A stretch of DNA of 64,000 nucleotides from Prosthecodimorpha staleyi (GCF_018729455.1 NZ_JAHHZF010000001.1:62001-126000); one strand, 5' to 3'. Positions 37,025 through 46,199 are shown, counted from the stretch's first letter. Notes: generated from the sequence alone by a model not told the origin. Made by a program: numbers and translations.

Positions 37025-37104
37025 ATCTGATCCAACCATGGAGCGGCCGGCCGAATCACGCCGGCCACGACCTGCCAGACCGTTCCACCGCACGGGATCA
37101 CGCC

Positions 37105-37581
37105 ATGACCATTCGTACCGCCCTCCTCGCCGTCGCCCTTGCGGCCGCCCCCCTCGCCGTCGCCCCGGCGGTCGCCGACGGCCCGATCCGGCTCGGCGTG
37201 CTGAACTGCCAGGTGGTCGGCGGCACCGGCTTCATCGTCGGCTCGCACCGCACGCTCGCCTGCACCTATGTCTCGGCGGCGAGCAACAAGCGCGAGACCT
37301 ATGCGGGCGAGATCACCCGCCTCGGCATCGATATCGGCGCCGTCAACTTTACCGGCATCGCCTGGGCGGTGCTGGCTCCGGCCGCGGTGCCGCACGGCGC
37401 GCTGGCCGGCGGCTATGTCGGTGCCTCCGCGGAGGCGACCGTCGGCGTCGGCGTCGGCGCCAACGCGCTGATCGGCGGCTTCGGCAACTCGATCATCCTC
37501 AATCCGATCAGCGTCCAGGCGCAGACCGGTGCCAACATCGCGGCCGGCATCGCCGGGCTGACCCTGACCGCGACCCGCTGA
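37105..37581 (+). CDS. Secreted DUF992 protein
   Basis: 158 aa. A signal peptide (MTIRTALLAVALAAAPLAV...) ends near AVADG. The mature part starts RLGVLNCQVVGGTGFIVGS with two cysteines (LNC and LACTY) that could form a disulfide. It continues with YAGEITRLGIDIG and a glycine/alanine-rich C-terminus (GVGVGANALIGG). This is the DUF992 pattern, a family of periplasmic or surface proteins of unknown function common in Rhizobiales. A GC-rich terminator follows. Confidence 0.85.
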   Translation: MTIRTALLAVALAAAPLAVAPAVADGPIRLGVLNCQVVGGTGFIVGSHRTLACTYVSAASNKRETYAGEITRLGIDIGAVNFTGIAWAVLAPAAVPHGALAGGYVGASAEATVGVGVGANALIGGFGNSIILNPISVQAQTGANIAAGIAGLTLTATR

Positions 37582-37610
37582 GCGGTTCGCCCGAAGCCTG
37601 AAAGTCATCG

Positions 37611-37655
37611 GAACCGCCGCGCTGGCTTGGCCGCCGCGGCGGTTCTGCCGTTTTC
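37611..37655 (+). terminator. Rho-independent-type terminator after the DUF992 gene
   Basis: GAACCGCCGCG (37611-37621) pairs perfectly with CGCGGCGGTTC (37635-37645); TGCCGTTTTC follows. It starts 29 bp after the DUF992 stop. Confidence 0.65.
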
Positions 37656-37796
37656 GGCATATGAGTCTCCCGAAAGCCACGCCATCCGGGATTCCGGCGG
37701 CGAGCCTTGCCGCCCCTGGGGAATCCGATTGCCGATCCGGGACAAAAATTCCAGGTTAGCGATCTGTCGGGGTCAGGCCCGTCTGTGGGGGTGCTT

Positions 37797-38702
37797 ATGG
37801 TTGGCTTCGTTGTCCGAAACGCCGTCATGGCGAGTTGCGCTGCCGCTGCAATGGCAGCTGTGGCCGGTCCCGCTGCCGCCGCCGATCTGACCGCGCCGGC
37901 GCCCTATGTGGTCCCGGCGGCGCCGGTCATCCTGCCGGCCAACTACAGTGCCGTCTCCACCGTCAACGCCAAGTTCGACATCGCGGGCGGCTATGAGTGG
38001 GGCGACAAGTTCTCCAACCACGCGCTCGGCAAGATCGCGGGTGCCATCGCCTTCCCGATCGGCCCGGAATTCGGCGTCCAGATCGATGCCTCGGCGGCGG
38101 CGACGCGCGGCGATTGGGTCGGCACGCTCGGCGGCCATGCCTTCTGGCGCAACCCGTCGATCGGCCTGCTCGGCATCTATGCCGACGGCTTCACGACGCA
38201 GGTGCCGCGCGGCAGCCTGAACGTGGCCCGGCTCGGCGTCGAAGGCGAATACTACTTCGACCGCTTCCGCCTGTCCGGCATCGCCGGCGTCGAGAGCGGC
38301 GACCGGATCAAGTCGCGCGCCTTCGTCGACGCGCTGGCCTCCTGGTACGTCCAGGACGACCTGCGGCTCTATGCCGGCTACTCGAACAGCTTTGCGGGCA
38401 ACCAGGGCCGCGCCGGCGTCGAATACCAGCTGCCGCCGAGCTCCGGCTGGGGCAATTTCGCGCTGTTCGGCGAAGGCCGTATCGGCGAACACGGCTACGC
38501 CTCGGTGCTCGGCGGCGTGCGGGTCTATTTCGGCGAGTCGAAGTCGCTGTGGCGCCGCCATCGCGAGGACGACCCGGAGATCTGGTCGAACGAGAACCAT
38601 GCCGCAGCGAGCCAGGCGGTTTCCGGCGGGACCTTCAACAAGAAGAAGAAGAACAACCAGCCGACCTGTGAGCGCGCGGAAAGGCCTTGCAAACCCGAGT
38701 GA
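37797..38702 (+). CDS. Secreted beta-barrel-like outer-membrane protein, paralogue 1
   Basis: 301 aa. The signal peptide has an ASCAAAAMAAVAGPAAAADL core. The body has alternating strands typical of small outer-membrane barrels: GGYEWGDK, GPEFGVQIDASA, GGHAFWRNPSIGLLGIYAD, LRLYAGYSNSFAGNQGRAGVEYQLP and GVRVYFGESKSLWRRHREDDP. It ends with a lysine run (NKKKKNN) and a two-cysteine tail. It shares this plan with the two paralogues that follow but is the most divergent. No function is known; I infer an outer-membrane location. The ATG at 37797 has GGGGG upstream. Confidence 0.75.
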   Translation: MVGFVVRNAVMASCAAAAMAAVAGPAAAADLTAPAPYVVPAAPVILPANYSAVSTVNAKFDIAGGYEWGDKFSNHALGKIAGAIAFPIGPEFGVQIDASAAATRGDWVGTLGGHAFWRNPSIGLLGIYADGFTTQVPRGSLNVARLGVEGEYYFDRFRLSGIAGVESGDRIKSRAFVDALASWYVQDDLRLYAGYSNSFAGNQGRAGVEYQLPPSSGWGNFALFGEGRIGEHGYASVLGGVRVYFGESKSLWRRHREDDPEIWSNENHAAASQAVSGGTFNKKKKNNQPTCERAERPCKPE

Positions 38703-38746
38703 TTTGATCCTGTTGGATACGCGACCCCTCGTCGCTGCATTGTCGG

Positions 38747-38779
38747 AAGCCGGTCATGGGGGAGCCCGGGCCGGCTTTT
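38747..38779 (+). terminator. Terminator after paralogue 1
   Basis: AAGCCGG (38747-38753) pairs with CCGGCTT (38771-38777), followed by TTC. It lies 45 bp after the stop codon, before the next paralogue's own leader. Confidence 0.5.
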
Positions 38780-38969
38780 CGGTGTCTTGCCGCGCAGCGA
38801 GCGCACCTGGGCTGAGCGCAGCCGGCACCGGATTGCCGTCGGCGCGGAACGTGCCCGATGGGCAACAGCGGGCGCGAATTGCATGCGACGGCGCCTGACC
38901 GCACTTCCGGCGCAGCGCCCGGCATGTAAACGATTGGGTTAAGAAACAATGCGAGTCCGGGGTGGCGCA

Positions 38970-39878
38970 ATGATGGTTCGAAGGCTTCTGATCGGTACGC
39001 TTTTCATGGGATTGGCCTCTGCCGCCTCGGCGGCCGACCTTTCCCGTCCGCTGGTGGCGGTCACTCCGGCGGTTCCGGTGGTGACCCAGCAGGCGCTGGA
39101 TGCGGTCTCGGGTCTGAACGGCAAGATCGAGGGCGTCGGCGGCTACGAGTGGGGCGACAAGACCTTCCGCGATCATGCCTTCGGCCGGCTGGCCGGCTCG
39201 GTCGCGATGCCGATCGGCCACAGCTTCGGCGCCCAGCTCGATGTGGCCGGCGAGACGGCGCGCGGCGAATTCGGCGGCGCGGTCGGCGGGCACCTGTTCT
39301 GGCGCAACCCGTCCTTCGCCCTGCTCGGCGTCTATGCCGACGGCTACACCACCAAGGCGCCGAAGGGTGACTTCAACCTCGGCCGCGTCGCCGCCGAAGG
39401 TGAGCTCTATCTCGACCGGGTCAGCCTGTCGGCGATCGCCGGTGTCGAATACGGCAACATGATCAAGACGCGCGGCTTCATCGATGCGGTCGCCTCGCTC
39501 TACGCGACCGACGACCTGCGCGTCTATGCCGGCTGGCGCAACGACTTCGCCGGCAATCAGGGCCGCGGCGGCGTCGAGTACCAGCTGCCGGCCTCGACCG
39601 GCTGGGGCAATGTCGCGCTGTTCGCGGAAGGCCGCGTCGGCGAGCACGGCTATGCGGCCGGCCTCGGCGGCGTGAAGGTCTATTTCGGCCAGCAGAAGTC
39701 GCTGATGCGGCGCCATCGCGAGGATGATCCGGACACCTGGTCGACCCAGTCCGGCGGCGCCGTCGCGCAGGCGATCTCCGGCGGCCAGCTGGTCAAGAAG
39801 AAGAAGGACAAGCCGGAACCGCCGCCGCCGTGCGACACCCGCACCCCCTGCTGCGATGCCAGGAGCACGCGCTGCTGA
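38970..39878 (+). CDS. Secreted beta-barrel-like outer-membrane protein, paralogue 2
   Basis: About 302 aa from the ATG at 38970 (GGGGTG just upstream); an in-frame ATG at 38949 would add seven residues. Signal peptide MMVRRLLIGTLFMGLAS ends near ASAAD. The body (GGYEWGDKTFRDHAFG, GGHLFWRNPSFALLGVYADG, LRVYAGWRNDFAGNQGRGGV, KVYFGQQKSLMRRHREDDPD) is almost identical to paralogue 3. The C-terminus is a lysine run followed by a proline/cysteine tail with four cysteines (PPPPCDTRTPCCDARSTRC). The tail composition is unusual for a barrel C-terminus, which normally ends in an aromatic residue. A strong terminator follows. Function unknown. Confidence 0.8.
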   Translation: MMVRRLLIGTLFMGLASAASAADLSRPLVAVTPAVPVVTQQALDAVSGLNGKIEGVGGYEWGDKTFRDHAFGRLAGSVAMPIGHSFGAQLDVAGETARGEFGGAVGGHLFWRNPSFALLGVYADGYTTKAPKGDFNLGRVAAEGELYLDRVSLSAIAGVEYGNMIKTRGFIDAVASLYATDDLRVYAGWRNDFAGNQGRGGVEYQLPASTGWGNVALFAEGRVGEHGYAAGLGGVKVYFGQQKSLMRRHREDDPDTWSTQSGGAVAQAISGGQLVKKKKDKPEPPPPCDTRTPCCDARSTRC

Positions 39879-39945
39879 TCGAGAGGGCGCCAGACCGGTT
39901 GGGCACCGGCATGCGTGGCCCTTGGGCAACAGAGATTGGAATGCG

Positions 39946-39971
39946 AGCGCGGCCCCGGTGGCCGCGCTTTT
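39946..39971 (+). terminator. Rho-independent terminator after paralogue 2
   Basis: AGCGCGGCC (39946-39954) pairs perfectly with GGCCGCGCT (39960-39968) around a five-base loop, followed by TTT. Each barrel gene therefore seems to be its own transcript. Confidence 0.75.
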
Positions 39972-40035
39972 GCTTTGTCCGGCCCCATGCAAGGTTCAAT
40001 ACCTTCAAAAAACAGAATCCGAGGATGGCAACCTG

Positions 40036-40959
40036 ATGCGCGCGACGATGTTGGCTGGTGCGGTGGTCCTGACGGCGGCCTCTGCCGCCAATGCGGCCGA
40101 CCTGTCCCGTCCTCTGGTTCCGGTCACTCCGGCGGTGCCCGTGGTGACCCAGCAGGCGCTGGATGCGGTCTCGGGCCTGAACGGCAAGATCGAGGGCGCC
40201 GGCGGCTACGAGTGGGGCGACAAGACCTTCCGCGATCATGCCTTCGGCCGGCTGGCCGGCTCGGTCGCGATGCCGATCGGCCACAGCTTCGGCGCCCAGC
40301 TCGACGTGGCCGGCGAGACGGCGCGCGGCGAATTCGGCGGCGCGGTCGGCGGGCACCTGTTCTGGCGCAATCCCTCCTTCGCCCTGCTCGGCGTCTATGC
40401 CGACGGCTACACCACCAAGGCGCCGAAGGGCGACTTCAACCTCGGCCGCGTCGCCGCCGAAGGCGAGCTCTATCTCGACCGGGTCAGCCTGTCGGCGATC
40501 GCCGGTGTCGAATACGGCAACATGGTCAAGACGCGCGGCTTCATCGATGCGGTCGCCTCGCTCTATGCGACCGACGACCTGCGCGTCTATGCCGGCTGGC
40601 GCAACGATTTCGCCGGCAACCAGGGCCGCGGCGGCGTCGAATACCAGCTGCCGGCTTCGACCGGCTGGGGCAATGTCGCGCTGTTCGCGGAAGGCCGCGT
40701 CGGCGAGCACGGCTATGCGGCCGGCCTCGGCGGCGTGAAGGTCTATTTCGGCCAGCAGAAGTCGCTGATGCGCCGCCATCGCGAGGACGATCCGGACACC
40801 TGGTCGACCCAGACCGGCGGTGCCGTCGCGCAGGCCATCTCCGGCGGCCAGCTGGTCAAGAAGAAGAAGAAGCCCGACGAGCCGACCTGCACGCCCGGCG
40901 ATGCCGGTCGCGACGCGCCGCCGCCCTGCTGCACCGACAAGAATGCCAGGGCGTGCTGA
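40036..40959 (+). CDS. Secreted beta-barrel-like outer-membrane protein, paralogue 3
   Basis: 307 aa. Signal peptide MRATMLAGAVVLTAASAANAAD. From the start of the mature protein it matches paralogue 2 nearly residue for residue, with the nucleotide copy displaced by 1063 bp, so this is a recent tandem duplication. Only the signal peptide and the tail differ: here a five-lysine run leads to PDEPTC...PPPCCTDKNARAC, with four cysteines in a different arrangement. An outer-membrane location is inferred. A three-codon reading frame (ATG at 40025) ends exactly at its start codon and is probably fortuitous. Confidence 0.8.
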   Translation: MRATMLAGAVVLTAASAANAADLSRPLVPVTPAVPVVTQQALDAVSGLNGKIEGAGGYEWGDKTFRDHAFGRLAGSVAMPIGHSFGAQLDVAGETARGEFGGAVGGHLFWRNPSFALLGVYADGYTTKAPKGDFNLGRVAAEGELYLDRVSLSAIAGVEYGNMVKTRGFIDAVASLYATDDLRVYAGWRNDFAGNQGRGGVEYQLPASTGWGNVALFAEGRVGEHGYAAGLGGVKVYFGQQKSLMRRHREDDPDTWSTQTGGAVAQAISGGQLVKKKKKPDEPTCTPGDAGRDAPPPCCTDKNARAC

Positions 40960-41082
40960 TCGCAGACGGCATTGCCGACCATCGCCGGGAAGGCAATTCT
41001 GTTTGATCGATGCCGGATGAAGACGGCGTCGCGATGGGGGAAAGCTACCATCGCGGGAAACGAAGATCCTGCCGAGACCGCG

Positions 41083-41127
41083 ATCGGCCCGAACGTGATC
41101 GGCCCGAATGCGGTCGGCCCGAATGCC
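41083..41127. repeat. 15-bp tandem repeat, three copies
   Basis: Three copies of [AG]TCGGCCCGAA[CT]G.. (41083-41097, 41098-41112, 41113-41127) plus a five-base start of a fourth. They lie in the intergenic region between paralogue 3 and corC, about 100 bp before the corC stop. No gene or site is recognised around them. Confidence 0.7.
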
Positions 41128-41226
41128 GTCGGCTGACCCGCGAGGGACGGTCCCGGCAATAGCTGGCCGCCCGCCAACGGCCGTGAGGCCGGCCGGAACC
41201 GCGCTCCGCCCGTCAGGGCGACATCC

Positions 41227-42543
41227 TCAGGCGACATCCTCTTCCGGAACGGCGCGGCCGGTCGGGCGCGGCGAGATCAGCACCTTGTCGATGCGCCGGC
41301 CGTCCATGTCCATGACCTCGAACACGAAATCGCCGATCGCGGCCTTCTCGCCCGCGGTCGGGATGCGGTTCAGCACCGACAGCATCAGGCCGCCGAGCGT
41401 GTGGTAGCTGCCATGCTCCAGTTCGGGCAGATCGACCAGCCGTTCCAGGTCCGAGATGGCGGTGTCGCCGTCGAGCAGCCAGGAGCCGTCGTCGCGGCGC
41501 ACCGGACCGCCCCCGGGGGCGTCGACATCGGCGAGGTCGCCGGCGATGCCTTCGATGATGTCGGTCAGGGTGATCAGCCCCTGCAGGCTGCCATATTCGT
41601 CGACCACGAAGGCGCAATGGGTCGGCGTGCCGCGGAAGGTCTCCAGGAGCTTCAGAACCTGGGCGTTTTCCGGCACCACGATCGGCTCGCGCAAGGCGCC
41701 GGCGATGTCGACCGGGCGACCGGCAAGGGCATCCGCGAGCAGGTCCTTCTTGTAGACGACGCCGGTCGGCTCATCGATCGAACCGGTGGCAACGACCACC
41801 AGGGAATAGGGGCATTCGGCGATCTCGCGCCGCATCTGCTCGGGCGGGTCGTTCGGGTCGATCCAATAGAGATCGGGGCGCGGCGTCATGATCGCCCGAA
41901 CCGGACGGTCGGCGACGCGCATCACACCCTCGAGGATCTCGCGCTCCTCGGGGTCGAGCACGCCGGCCTGCACACCCTCCGCCAGCACATGCATCACCTC
42001 GTCCTCGGTCACCTCGCCGCCGGTCGATTCGCGCACGCCGAACAGGGTCAGCACGGCATTCGAGGCGATCGAAAGCAGTCCGACGAAGGGCGAGGCGATG
42101 CGGCTGACGACCGAAATCGGACCCGCCACCCAAAGGGCGATCGGCTCGGGTGCGGCGATCGCGATCCGCTTCGGGACCAACTCGCCGAAGATCAGCGTGA
42201 CGAAGGTCATGAACACGATCACGACCGCAAAGGCGATCTCGTCGGCCCAGGCCTGAATGCCCGGTGCGGCAAAGATCAGGAACTCGGCGAAGCGGTTGGC
42301 CAGCGCCGCACCGGACGCCGCGCCGGCGAGAAGGCCGGTGACCGTGATGCCGATCTGAACCGAAGACAGGAACCGGGTCGGGTTCTCGCCGAGTTCCATG
42401 GCGCGCTGGGCGCGCAGATCGCCTGATTCGGCGAGTGGCCCGAGGCGCGCCCTGCGCGCCGACACGAGGGCCATTTCCGACATCGCGAAGAACCCGTTCA
42501 CGAGCGTCAGGGCGAAAAAGAACAGAAGTTCCAAACCGATCAT
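41227..42543 (-). CDS. HlyC/CorC-family membrane protein with DUF21 and CBS domains
   Basis: 438 aa. The N-terminal DUF21/CNNM domain (about residues 1-195) has four hydrophobic segments and the motif NGFFAMSEMALVSARRARL. Two CBS motifs follow (RPVRAIMTPRPDLYWID and the later FVVDEYGSLQGLITLTDI), then a C-terminal CorC/HlyC transporter-associated domain (GDFVFEVMDMDGRRIDKV). Members are linked to magnesium or cobalt efflux at the inner membrane. The ATG at 42543 begins the first helix; an ATG 12 codons earlier (42579) is also possible, and neither has a strong ribosome-binding site. Confidence 0.88.
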   Translation of the reverse strand: MIGLELLFFFALTLVNGFFAMSEMALVSARRARLGPLAESGDLRAQRAMELGENPTRFLSSVQIGITVTGLLAGAASGAALANRFAEFLIFAAPGIQAWADEIAFAVVIVFMTFVTLIFGELVPKRIAIAAPEPIALWVAGPISVVSRIASPFVGLLSIASNAVLTLFGVRESTGGEVTEDEVMHVLAEGVQAGVLDPEEREILEGVMRVADRPVRAIMTPRPDLYWIDPNDPPEQMRREIAECPYSLVVVATGSIDEPTGVVYKKDLLADALAGRPVDIAGALREPIVVPENAQVLKLLETFRGTPTHCAFVVDEYGSLQGLITLTDIIEGIAGDLADVDAPGGGPVRRDDGSWLLDGDTAISDLERLVDLPELEHGSYHTLGGLMLSVLNRIPTAGEKAAIGDFVFEVMDMDGRRIDKVLISPRPTGRAVPEEDVA

Positions 42544-42837
42544 GCCGTGAACGCGGGCGCCGAGCCCCTCCTGGTCCATTGCGAACGCGACGATCCTAGC
42601 ACAATCCGGACCGCGCGGGGGGACATCCCGCATGGGCTCGGGCGCACGGCTCGGTGAACCGGCTCCGGATTGCTACCGAGGCTCCGGCCGCGCGGCGACC
42701 CTTGCCAGCGGGCAGACATCGCGCGACCATGGCGGCCAGAGGCGGTCGCCTCCGCCTCGACCCGGTGCCATCCCCGCGGCTCTTCCCTGATCCGCGGGGA
42801 CGGGCTGGTGTGAACATACCAAGAACGGGAGGCAATC

Positions 42838-44922
42838 ATGGCAGACGGTTCGACAGGTATCGGAGGCAATGCGGGACGTGGCAGACAAGCCGGCCCCCGC
42901 TGCGTGGCACTGGTCGGTCCCTTCGCGAGCGGCAAGACATCCCTGCTCGAAGCGATCCTTGAGCGCACGGGGGCAATCCAGAAGGCCGGTCGCGTGGCGG
43001 ATGGCACCAGCCTCGGCGACGCCGCGCCGGAGGCGCGCGCGCACCGCATGGGCGTCGAGTTGAACGTCGCGGACTGCGAATTCCTGGGCGAGCGCTTCAC
43101 GATCCTCGACTGCCCGGGCTCCGTCGAGTTCCTGTTCGAGGGTGAAGCGGTGCTGCCCGGCGTCGACATGGCGGTGGTGGTCTGCGAGGCCGACGCGAAG
43201 AAAATTCCCGCGCTGCAACTGACGTTGAAACTCCTGGAGACGCGCGGCGTTCCCCACGTCCTGTTCCTCAACAAGATCGACAAGGCCGACCAGAGCCTGC
43301 GCGAAACGCTGGAACTGATGCAGACCGCTTCGACGGTCCCGATGGTGCTGCGCCAGATTCCGATCTGGAAGGAGGGCATCGCGATCGGCACGATCGATCT
43401 CGCGCTCGAACGCGCCCATGTCTTCCGTGAGCATGCCGAGAGCGAGATTGTCCCGATCCCGGATGCCGACCGGGCCCTGGAGGTCGAGGCGCGCTACCAG
43501 ATGCTGGAGAAGCTGGCCGACTACGACGACCACCTGATGGAGGAGCTGCTCTCCGACATCGAGCCGCCGCGCGACGAGATCTTCGAGGACCTGCGCCGGG
43601 AGACCCGCGAGGGTCTGATCTGCCCGGTCTTCATCGGCTCGGCCGAACGCGGCAACGGCGTCACGCGGCTGCTCAAGGCGATCCGGCACGACGCCCCATC
43701 GGTCGCCGCCACCGCCGACCGGCTCGGCCTCAATGCCGGCCCGGGCGAGGCCGTGGTGCAGGTCATGAAGACGCTGCACACCCAGCACGGCGGCAAGATG
43801 TCGATCGCGCGCGTGCTCGCCGGCAAGCTCGCCGAGGGAGCGACGCTCTACGATCCGACCGGCGCCGGCGACCGGATTTCCGGCATCTACCGCATCCAGG
43901 GCCGGGAGACGACCAAGCGCGGCGAAGCCTTTGCCGGCGAGACGGTCGGCCTCGCCAAGGTCGAGGTCGCCCATACCGGCGACACGCTGACGACCGTCAA
44001 GACCGGCACGCCCCGGCTCGCCACCCTGACACCGCCGGAGCCGGTCATGGGCACCGCCGTGGTCCCGACCGACCGCAAGGATGAGGTCAAGCTGAACGCG
44101 GCCCTGACCCGGATCGCCGAGGAGGACCCGTCGATCCGCATCAGCCACGATGCCGAAACCGGCGAGACGCTGGTCGAGGGTCAGGGCGAAATGCACCTGC
44201 GCGTCGCCTTCGAGCGCCTGACAGCCAAGTTCGGCGTCACGGTCGAGTTCAGACCGATCTCGGTGCCGTATCGCGAAACGATCCGCGGCAAGACCAGCGT
44301 GCGCGGCCGGCACAAGAAGCAGTCCGGCGGTCACGGCCAGTTCGGCGACGTGGCGCTGGAGATCGCGCCGCTGCCGCGCGGGTCCGGCTTCGTCTTCACC
44401 GAGGCGATCACCGGCGGCGGGGTGCCGCGCAACTATATCCCGGCCGTCGAGGAGGGCGTCGCCGACTGCCTCAAGGCCGGCGCGCTCGGCTTCCCGGTCG
44501 TGGATATCGCGGTACGGCTGGTCGACGGCTCCTACCACACGGTCGACAGCTCCGACATGGCCTTCAAGACCGCCGCCCAGATCGGCATGCGCGAGGGCCT
44601 GCCGAACTGCCAGCCGGTCCTGCTGGAACCGATTCTGAGGGTCGAGATCGCCTGCCCGTCCGACGCGACGGCCCGGATCAACCAGATCGTCACCGGACGG
44701 CGCGGTCAGCTGCTCGGCTTCGATGCCCGCACCGACTGGGCCGGATGGGACACGGTCCAGGCGCTGATCCCGCAGGCCGAGATGCAGCACCTGATCGTGG
44801 AACTGCGCTCGGCCACTGCCGGCGTCGGCACCTTCCGCGCCCGGTTCGAACATCTCGCCGAACTGTCCGGCCATCTTGCCGCCAAGGTGCTGGAACGGCA
44901 AAAGGCCGCCCGGGCGGCATAG
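42838..44922 (+). CDS. EF-G-like translational GTPase paralogue
   Basis: 694 aa. It has the domain order of elongation factor G (G domain, OB-like domain II, domains III-V, with GHGQFGDVALEI in domain IV and a domain V ending VGTFRARFEHLAELSGH). The P-loop is present (GPFASGKTS at residues 27-35) and so is NKID. The switch regions are degenerate: the EF-G RGITI region reads RMGVEL and the DxPGH motif reads DCPGS, lacking the catalytic histidine. It belongs to the EF-G-like (FusA2) class, not the essential fusA next to tufA. GGAGG lies before the ATG. Its role could be accessory translocation, recycling or regulation. Confidence 0.85.
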   Translation: MADGSTGIGGNAGRGRQAGPRCVALVGPFASGKTSLLEAILERTGAIQKAGRVADGTSLGDAAPEARAHRMGVELNVADCEFLGERFTILDCPGSVEFLFEGEAVLPGVDMAVVVCEADAKKIPALQLTLKLLETRGVPHVLFLNKIDKADQSLRETLELMQTASTVPMVLRQIPIWKEGIAIGTIDLALERAHVFREHAESEIVPIPDADRALEVEARYQMLEKLADYDDHLMEELLSDIEPPRDEIFEDLRRETREGLICPVFIGSAERGNGVTRLLKAIRHDAPSVAATADRLGLNAGPGEAVVQVMKTLHTQHGGKMSIARVLAGKLAEGATLYDPTGAGDRISGIYRIQGRETTKRGEAFAGETVGLAKVEVAHTGDTLTTVKTGTPRLATLTPPEPVMGTAVVPTDRKDEVKLNAALTRIAEEDPSIRISHDAETGETLVEGQGEMHLRVAFERLTAKFGVTVEFRPISVPYRETIRGKTSVRGRHKKQSGGHGQFGDVALEIAPLPRGSGFVFTEAITGGGVPRNYIPAVEEGVADCLKAGALGFPVVDIAVRLVDGSYHTVDSSDMAFKTAAQIGMREGLPNCQPVLLEPILRVEIACPSDATARINQIVTGRRGQLLGFDARTDWAGWDTVQALIPQAEMQHLIVELRSATAGVGTFRARFEHLAELSGHLAAKVLERQKAARAA

Positions 44923-44949
44923 TCTCCGGCTGAGCCATCGCCAGACGAG

Positions 44950-44976
44950 AGGGCCGGCCGCCACGCCGGCCCTTTT
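44950..44976 (+). terminator. Rho-independent terminator after the EF-G-like gene
   Basis: GGGCCGGC (44951-44958) pairs with GCCGGCCC (44965-44972) around a six-base loop; the flanking A44950/T44973 pair extends the stem, and TTTT follows (44973-44976). Confidence 0.85.
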
Positions 44977-45093
44977 CGCGTCTGCACGGCCCGGCGCGCC
45001 CCGCTCACGATGGCTTGACCCCTGCCCGGCTTGCCCAGCCGTAACGATCCGCCAGATTGGAGCGTATCGGACGGGGTAAGGGGAGTGACGGAC

Positions 45094-46050
45094 ATGAACA
45101 TCGTGAAGCGCAGGCGCTGGCAGGTGGCGGAGAGTGCGGCGACGCCGGAGGCCCTGTTCTGGGACCGGCGCGCGGTGCTGGCGGGTTTCGGCGGTCTCGC
45201 CGCCGGCGCCGCCCTGATGGCGCGCCCGGCGCGGGCGGACGACGATCCGCTGGTGAAGCTCCTGCCGGCCAAGCGCAACGAGGCCTTCAAACTCGATCGG
45301 CCGCTGACGCCGGAGGCCGACAATGCGAGCTACAACAATTTCTACGAATTCGGCACCTCGAAATCGGTCGCCGGTGCGGCCAGGCGGCTGAAGACGCGCC
45401 CCTGGCAGGTGACCATCGACGGCCTTGTCGAGGCGCCGATCACGCTCGACTTCACCGAACTGGTCCAGAAGATGCCGCTCGAGGAGCGGCTCTATCGGTT
45501 GCGTTGCGTCGAGGCCTGGTCGATGACCATTCCGTGGACCGGCTTCGCGCTGGCCGAACTGGTCAAGCTCGCCAAGCCGACCTCGGGCGCCAAATATCTG
45601 AAGATGCAGACCTTCATGGATCCGAGCCAGTCGCCCTACCAGCGCTCGCCCGGCTATCCCTGGCCCTATACCGAGGGTCTGACGCTGGCCGAGGCGACCA
45701 ACGATCTCGCCTTCATCGCGGTCGGCGCCTATGGCAAGCCGCTGCCCAACCAGCATGGCGCGCCGCTGCGTCTCGCCGTGCCGTGGAAATACGGCTTCAA
45801 GTCGGTCAAATCGATCGTGCGCTTCTCGTTCACGGCCGAGCGGCCGAAGACCTTCTGGGAACAGCTGCAGGACACCGAATACGGCTTCTGGGCCAATGTG
45901 AACCCGGAGGTTTCTCATCCGCGCTGGAGCCAGGCGCACGAGCGCGTGCTGTCGACCGGCGAAAGCGTCCCGACCCAGCTCTACAACGGCTATGCGGCCG
46001 AGGTCGCCCATCTCTACAAGGACATCAAGGGCGAGCGGCTGTTCATGTGA
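45094..46050 (+). CDS. msrP: Protein-methionine-sulfoxide reductase catalytic subunit MsrP (YedY)
   Basis: 318 aa. A twin-arginine signal (DRRAVLAGFGGLAAGAAL, cleavage near ARADD) exports it folded. The molybdopterin domain has the Mo-ligand cysteine in RLRCVEAWSM at residue 138 and the family segments GYPWPYTEGL and PWKYGFKSVKSI. It repairs oxidised methionine in periplasmic proteins. The haem membrane partner msrQ is not adjacent here, which is unusual for proteobacteria but not unique. GGAG precedes the ATG. A strong bidirectional hairpin separates it from gatB. Confidence 0.93.
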   Translation: MNIVKRRRWQVAESAATPEALFWDRRAVLAGFGGLAAGAALMARPARADDDPLVKLLPAKRNEAFKLDRPLTPEADNASYNNFYEFGTSKSVAGAARRLKTRPWQVTIDGLVEAPITLDFTELVQKMPLEERLYRLRCVEAWSMTIPWTGFALAELVKLAKPTSGAKYLKMQTFMDPSQSPYQRSPGYPWPYTEGLTLAEATNDLAFIAVGAYGKPLPNQHGAPLRLAVPWKYGFKSVKSIVRFSFTAERPKTFWEQLQDTEYGFWANVNPEVSHPRWSQAHERVLSTGESVPTQLYNGYAAEVAHLYKDIKGERLFM

Positions 46051-46127
46051 CCATCGACCCGGACCCCGGCCCGGCATAGATCTCCATGCCGGTTCGCGGA
46101 TCCGGTCCGGCTTTTCGTCGCAGAATC

Positions 46128-46160
46128 AATCGGCCGTCGCTTCAGGGCGACGGCCGATTT
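46128..46160. terminator. Bidirectional terminator between msrP and gatB
   Basis: AATCGGCCGTCGC (46128-46140) is perfectly complementary to GCGACGGCCGATT (46147-46159) around a six-base loop. A/T-rich ends on both sides serve convergent msrP (plus) and gatB (minus). Confidence 0.8.
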
Positions 46161-46199
46161 CGTTCATGCAGGAGGAAGGCTCGATGAAGCGGTTGTCGG

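Noticed and set aside
40025-40036. Three-codon leader peptide (ATG GCA ACC TGA) coupled to paralogue 3
   Set aside because: It fits a TGATG overlap, but it is too short and is not seen before paralogues 1 or 2, so chance is more likely.
42673-46077. A long minus-strand frame opposite the EF-G-like and msrP genes
   Set aside because: It overlaps two clear plus-strand genes and has antisense-type composition.
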